NCBI GenBank assembly: GCA_964384095.1 | Contig: CAYLKC010000093.1 | Span: 1-7,129, forward strand | DNA from: JAITWN01 sp964384095 | GTDB taxonomy: Bacteria; Pseudomonadota; Gammaproteobacteria; SZUA-140 | Length of the DNA: 7,129 nucleotides | Direction: 5' to 3' | Shown here: positions 5,251-7,129 of the stretch, in pieces | How positions within the stretch are numbered: the first letter of the stretch is position 1 | Layout: the number at the start of each line of letters is the position of its first letter | Translations under genes and position numbers: made by a program | The notes under the pieces: generated by a model | Database searches by the model: none | Told to the model about the DNA's origin: nothing | Seen by the model: the letters and a program-made list of their open reading frames with translations, nothing else

Positions 5251-5930
5251 GCGCCGACCCTGACCGCGGCCGGTTGATCGGACACCAGGCGGCCTTCCCC
5301 GAGCTTGATGATGCGATGGCCCATCTGCGAGATCAGCCCGATGTCGTGACTCGCGACCAGCACGGTGACGCCGACCTGGTTGAACTGCTCGAACAAGTGC
5401 ATGATCTCGGCCGACAGCTCGGGATCGAGGTTGCCGGTCGGTTCATCGGCGAGCAGCAGCGGGGGCTTGTTGACAACCGCGCGCGCGATGCCGACGCGCT
5501 GCTGCTCGCCGCCGGACAGCATCGCCGGATAGCGCTTTTCCTTGTCGAGCAGGCCGACCTTGTCGAGCGCGGCGCGCACGCGGCGCCGGATCTCGCGATG
5601 CTCATGACCGGCGATCACCAGCGGCAGCGCGACGTTGTCGAACACGGTGCGGTCGCCGAGCAGGTGATGGTTCTGGAAGATGATGCCGATCTCGCGGCGC
5701 AGATACGGGATGCGCCCGCGGCGCACGCGGGCGAGGTCGCGGCCGTTGAAGGTGATGCGGCCGTAGCTGACGCGCTCGATCAGCGCGATCAGCTTGAGCA
5801 GCGTACTCTTGCCGGCGCCCGAATGTCCGGTCAGAAAGGCCATCTCCTGCACCTCGAGGCGCAGGTTGAGCCCGGTCAGCGCGTCGCGGCCGCCGGGATA
5901 GCGCTTGCCGACATTGTCGAGCTGGAGCAT
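5247..5930 (-). CDS. ftsE: cell division ATP-binding protein FtsE
   Basis: Cytoplasmic ATPase of the FtsEX complex, recruited to the Z-ring, where ATP binding and hydrolysis drive FtsX. It has 227 residues (E. coli: 222). All ABC ATPase motifs are intact: Walker A GHSGAGKST (35-43), Q-loop Gln86 in IIFQNHHLL, signature LSGGEQQR (138-145), Walker B LLLADEP (158-164), D-loop NLDP (167-170) and H-loop His195 in ASHD. IGIIFQNHHLLGDRTVFDNV is FtsE-like and helps separate it from lipoprotein-export ATPases (LolD). It begins 18 bp after the ftsY stop and ends overlapping ftsX. The Shine-Dalgarno region is weak, so coupling to ftsY translation is likely. Confidence 0.97.
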   Translation of the reverse strand: MLQLDNVGKRYPGGRDALTGLNLRLEVQEMAFLTGHSGAGKSTLLKLIALIERVSYGRITFNGRDLARVRRGRIPYLRREIGIIFQNHHLLGDRTVFDNVALPLVIAGHEHREIRRRVRAALDKVGLLDKEKRYPAMLSGGEQQRVGIARAVVNKPPLLLADEPTGNLDPELSAEIMHLFEQFNQVGVTVLVASHDIGLISQMGHRIIKLGEGRLVSDQPAAVRVGA

Positions 5931-5948
5931 CGTCCGGGGACCGCAGTC

Positions 5949-6911
5949 TCAGCCGCCCCGCTGCTCGACCGGGTCGAACAGCGCGGCGACGAATTCCGTC
6001 GCGTCGAACGGGCGCAGGTCCTCGATGCCCTCGCCGACGCCGACGAAGCGGATCGGGATGCCGAACTTCTTCGCGATCGCGAAGATGACGCCGCCCTTCG
6101 CAGTGCCGTCGAGCTTGGTCAGCGCGATGCCGGTGACGCCGATCGCATCCCGGAACTGGCCGGCCTGGGCGACCGCATTCTGGCCGGTGCCGGCATCGAG
6201 CACGAGCATGACCTCATGCGGCGCGCTCTCGTCGACCTTGGTGATGACGCGCCGGACCTTCTGCAACTCGGCCATCAGGTTCGACTGGGTATGCAGGCGT
6301 CCCGCGGTGTCGATGATCAGGACGTCGATGCCGCGCGCCTGCGCGGCCTGCATCGCATCGAATACCACCGATGCGGGATCGGAGGCGCGCTGCTGGGCAA
6401 TGACCGGGATCCGGTTGCGCTCGCCCCAGACCTGGAGCTGCTCGACCGCAGCGGCGCGGAAGGTGTCGCCGGCGGCGAGCATGACCTTCTTGCCTTCGGC
6501 CTGGAAGCGGCGCGCGAGCTTGCCGATCGTGGTGGTCTTGCCGGCGCCGTTGATGCCGGCCATCAGGATCACAAACGGTTTTGCAGCGCCGGTGTCGAGC
6601 GGAGCGGTGCACGGGGCGAGCAGCGCGGCGAGGTCTTCGCGCAGCGCGGCGAGCAGGGCGTCGCTGTCCTGGAGCTGTTTGCGCGAGATGCGGGTCTCGA
6701 GGTCTTTGATAATCTGTCGCGTCGCGTCGACGCCGACATCGGCGCCGAGCAGGACGGTCTCGATGTCCTCGATGAGTTCCTCGTCGATCTTCTTGCGGCC
6801 GAGGACGAGGCCGGCGACACCATCGACGAGGCCGCTGCGGGTGCGGCTGAGGCGCTCCTTCAGTCGGCCGAAGAATCCGGGTTTGCTGGGCTGGGTTTCG
6901 GCGGGTTCCAT
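5949..6911 (-). CDS. ftsY: signal recognition particle receptor GTPase FtsY
   Basis: Membrane-associated GTPase that docks SRP-ribosome complexes at the Sec translocon for cotranslational insertion. It has 320 residues. An amphipathic, basic N-terminal helix GFFGRLKERLSRTRSGL (12-28) matches the membrane-targeting sequence before the N domain, which continues to about residue 105. The G domain has G1 GINGAGKTT (119-127), the I-box DTFRAAAVEQL (149-159), G3 DTAGR (201-205), G4 TKLD (265-268) and closing loop GVGEGIEDL (291-299). The long acidic A domain of E. coli FtsY (497 residues) is missing; only about ten residues precede the targeting helix, a compact form common in other bacteria. No ATG lies nearby upstream in frame, so the start at 6911 is the best choice, though it lacks a strong ribosome site. 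It is the first gene of ftsY-ftsE-ftsX. Confidence 0.97.
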   Translation of the reverse strand: MEPAETQPSKPGFFGRLKERLSRTRSGLVDGVAGLVLGRKKIDEELIEDIETVLLGADVGVDATRQIIKDLETRISRKQLQDSDALLAALREDLAALLAPCTAPLDTGAAKPFVILMAGINGAGKTTTIGKLARRFQAEGKKVMLAAGDTFRAAAVEQLQVWGERNRIPVIAQQRASDPASVVFDAMQAAQARGIDVLIIDTAGRLHTQSNLMAELQKVRRVITKVDESAPHEVMLVLDAGTGQNAVAQAGQFRDAIGVTGIALTKLDGTAKGGVIFAIAKKFGIPIRFVGVGEGIEDLRPFDATEFVAALFDPVEQRGG

Positions 6912-6915
6912 CGGG

Positions 6916-6946
6916 TTGTCAGGTCGTCGGGAGAGTCGTGTACAAT
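6916..6946 (+). promoter_or_regulatory. candidate + strand promoter diverging from ftsY
   Basis: TTGTCA (6916-6921) and TACAAT (6941-6946) are good hexamers, but the spacing of 19 bases is one or two longer than ideal. A transcript would start near 6953 and run away from ftsY into the structured region to its right. A perfect hairpin GCGCGG-GGCGT-CCGCGC (6960-6976) would stand at its 5' end. Gammaproteobacteria often have a divergent gene next to ftsY (for example rsmD), but none begins recognisably inside the window. Confidence 0.4.
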
Positions 6947-7058
6947 GAGCGTTCTTTACGCGCGGGGCGTCCGCGCCGTGATGGACTATCCTACCAAATG
7001 CTGCTGATCGATGGGTAACCGGGAATTTCAGAATCAGGTTTCCGTGGTTCGGCGGGCG

Positions 7059-7127
7059 GTGTCCCTTGTTTCCGGGACACGCTGTGAATACGTCCCTGTA
7101 CGCTCCGCGGCCGCATCCCTGCGGCCG
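7059..7127. repeat. cluster of hairpins with TCCC loops at the window edge
   Basis: Three inverted repeats stand in a row. GTGTCCC-N8-GGGACAC (7059-7080) is perfect. A weak one, TACG-TCCC-TGTA, lies at 7089-7100. CGGCCGCA-TCCC-TGCGGCCG (7108-7127) has a perfect 8-bp stem. The last two share the loop TCCC with CGTCCCTG and CATCCCTG starting 23 bases apart, which suggests a repeated motif with changing stems. No T-tract follows inside the window, so termination cannot be claimed. The 218 bp from 6912 to the window end hold no recognisable coding region. Confidence 0.6.
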
Positions 7128-7129
7128 AG

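Noticed and set aside
4183..5277. 364-codon open frame on the + strand opposite ftsX
   Set aside because: Antisense to ftsX, biased composition, no ribosome site or domain; ftsX has clear membrane segments and operon overlap.
5274..7007. 577-codon open frame on the + strand opposite ftsE and ftsY
   Set aside because: It is fully antisense to two motif-complete genes. Its translation is a low-complexity mix rich in Asp, Ala, Glu and Arg with no recognisable domain, as expected from a codon-position shadow in GC-rich DNA.

Overview
This is a high-G+C chromosomal window with no plasmid, phage or accessory genes. Gene content and order point to a gammaproteobacterium, possibly Chromatiales/Ectothiorhodospiraceae-like, but the exact lineage cannot be read from this much sequence. 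The evidence is a bioF-bioH-bioC-bioD run facing an ftsY-ftsE-ftsX-rpoH run, both classic gammaproteobacterial arrangements, and a 283-residue RpoH carrying the RpoH box.

Left part (1-2863, + strand): a tightly packed biotin operon. The 3' part of bioF (7-keto-8-aminopelargonate synthase) is followed by complete bioH (pimeloyl-ACP methyl ester esterase), bioC (malonyl-ACP O-methyltransferase) and bioD (dethiobiotin synthetase). Every junction overlaps (ATGA, 14 nt, ATGA), so translation is probably coupled. BioC caps the malonyl thioester with a methyl group, fatty-acid synthesis extends it, BioH removes the methyl to give pimeloyl-ACP, and BioF and BioD carry the product towards dethiobiotin. 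bioA and bioB are not in the window.

Middle (2861-3085): the gap between the convergent bioD and rpoH genes is filled by repeats. There are three tandem 33-34 bp units, then a compound palindrome with three nested hairpins. The stop codons of both genes lie exactly in the TGATT motifs at the two outer ends of this block.

Right part (3083-6911, - strand): ftsY (SRP receptor GTPase), ftsE and ftsX (ABC-type regulator of septal peptidoglycan hydrolysis), then rpoH (heat-shock sigma-32). rpoH has its own 224-bp upstream region, which is the most interesting part of the window. It holds a near-perfect CIRCE operator (TTGGCACTC-N9-GAGTGCTAA) lying exactly over a sigma-70-like promoter, an overlapping candidate sigma-E promoter and a perfect GTTCCG-N5-CGGAAC palindrome. 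The inference is that the HrcA repressor controls synthesis of the heat-shock sigma factor here, joining two heat-shock circuits.

Right edge (6912-7129): no gene is recognised. A + strand promoter-like sequence diverges from ftsY, and several strong hairpins follow, two of them with a TCCC loop. They look like a structured leader or an intergenic repeat cut off by the window end. I found no tRNA, rRNA, CRISPR array or insertion sequence.
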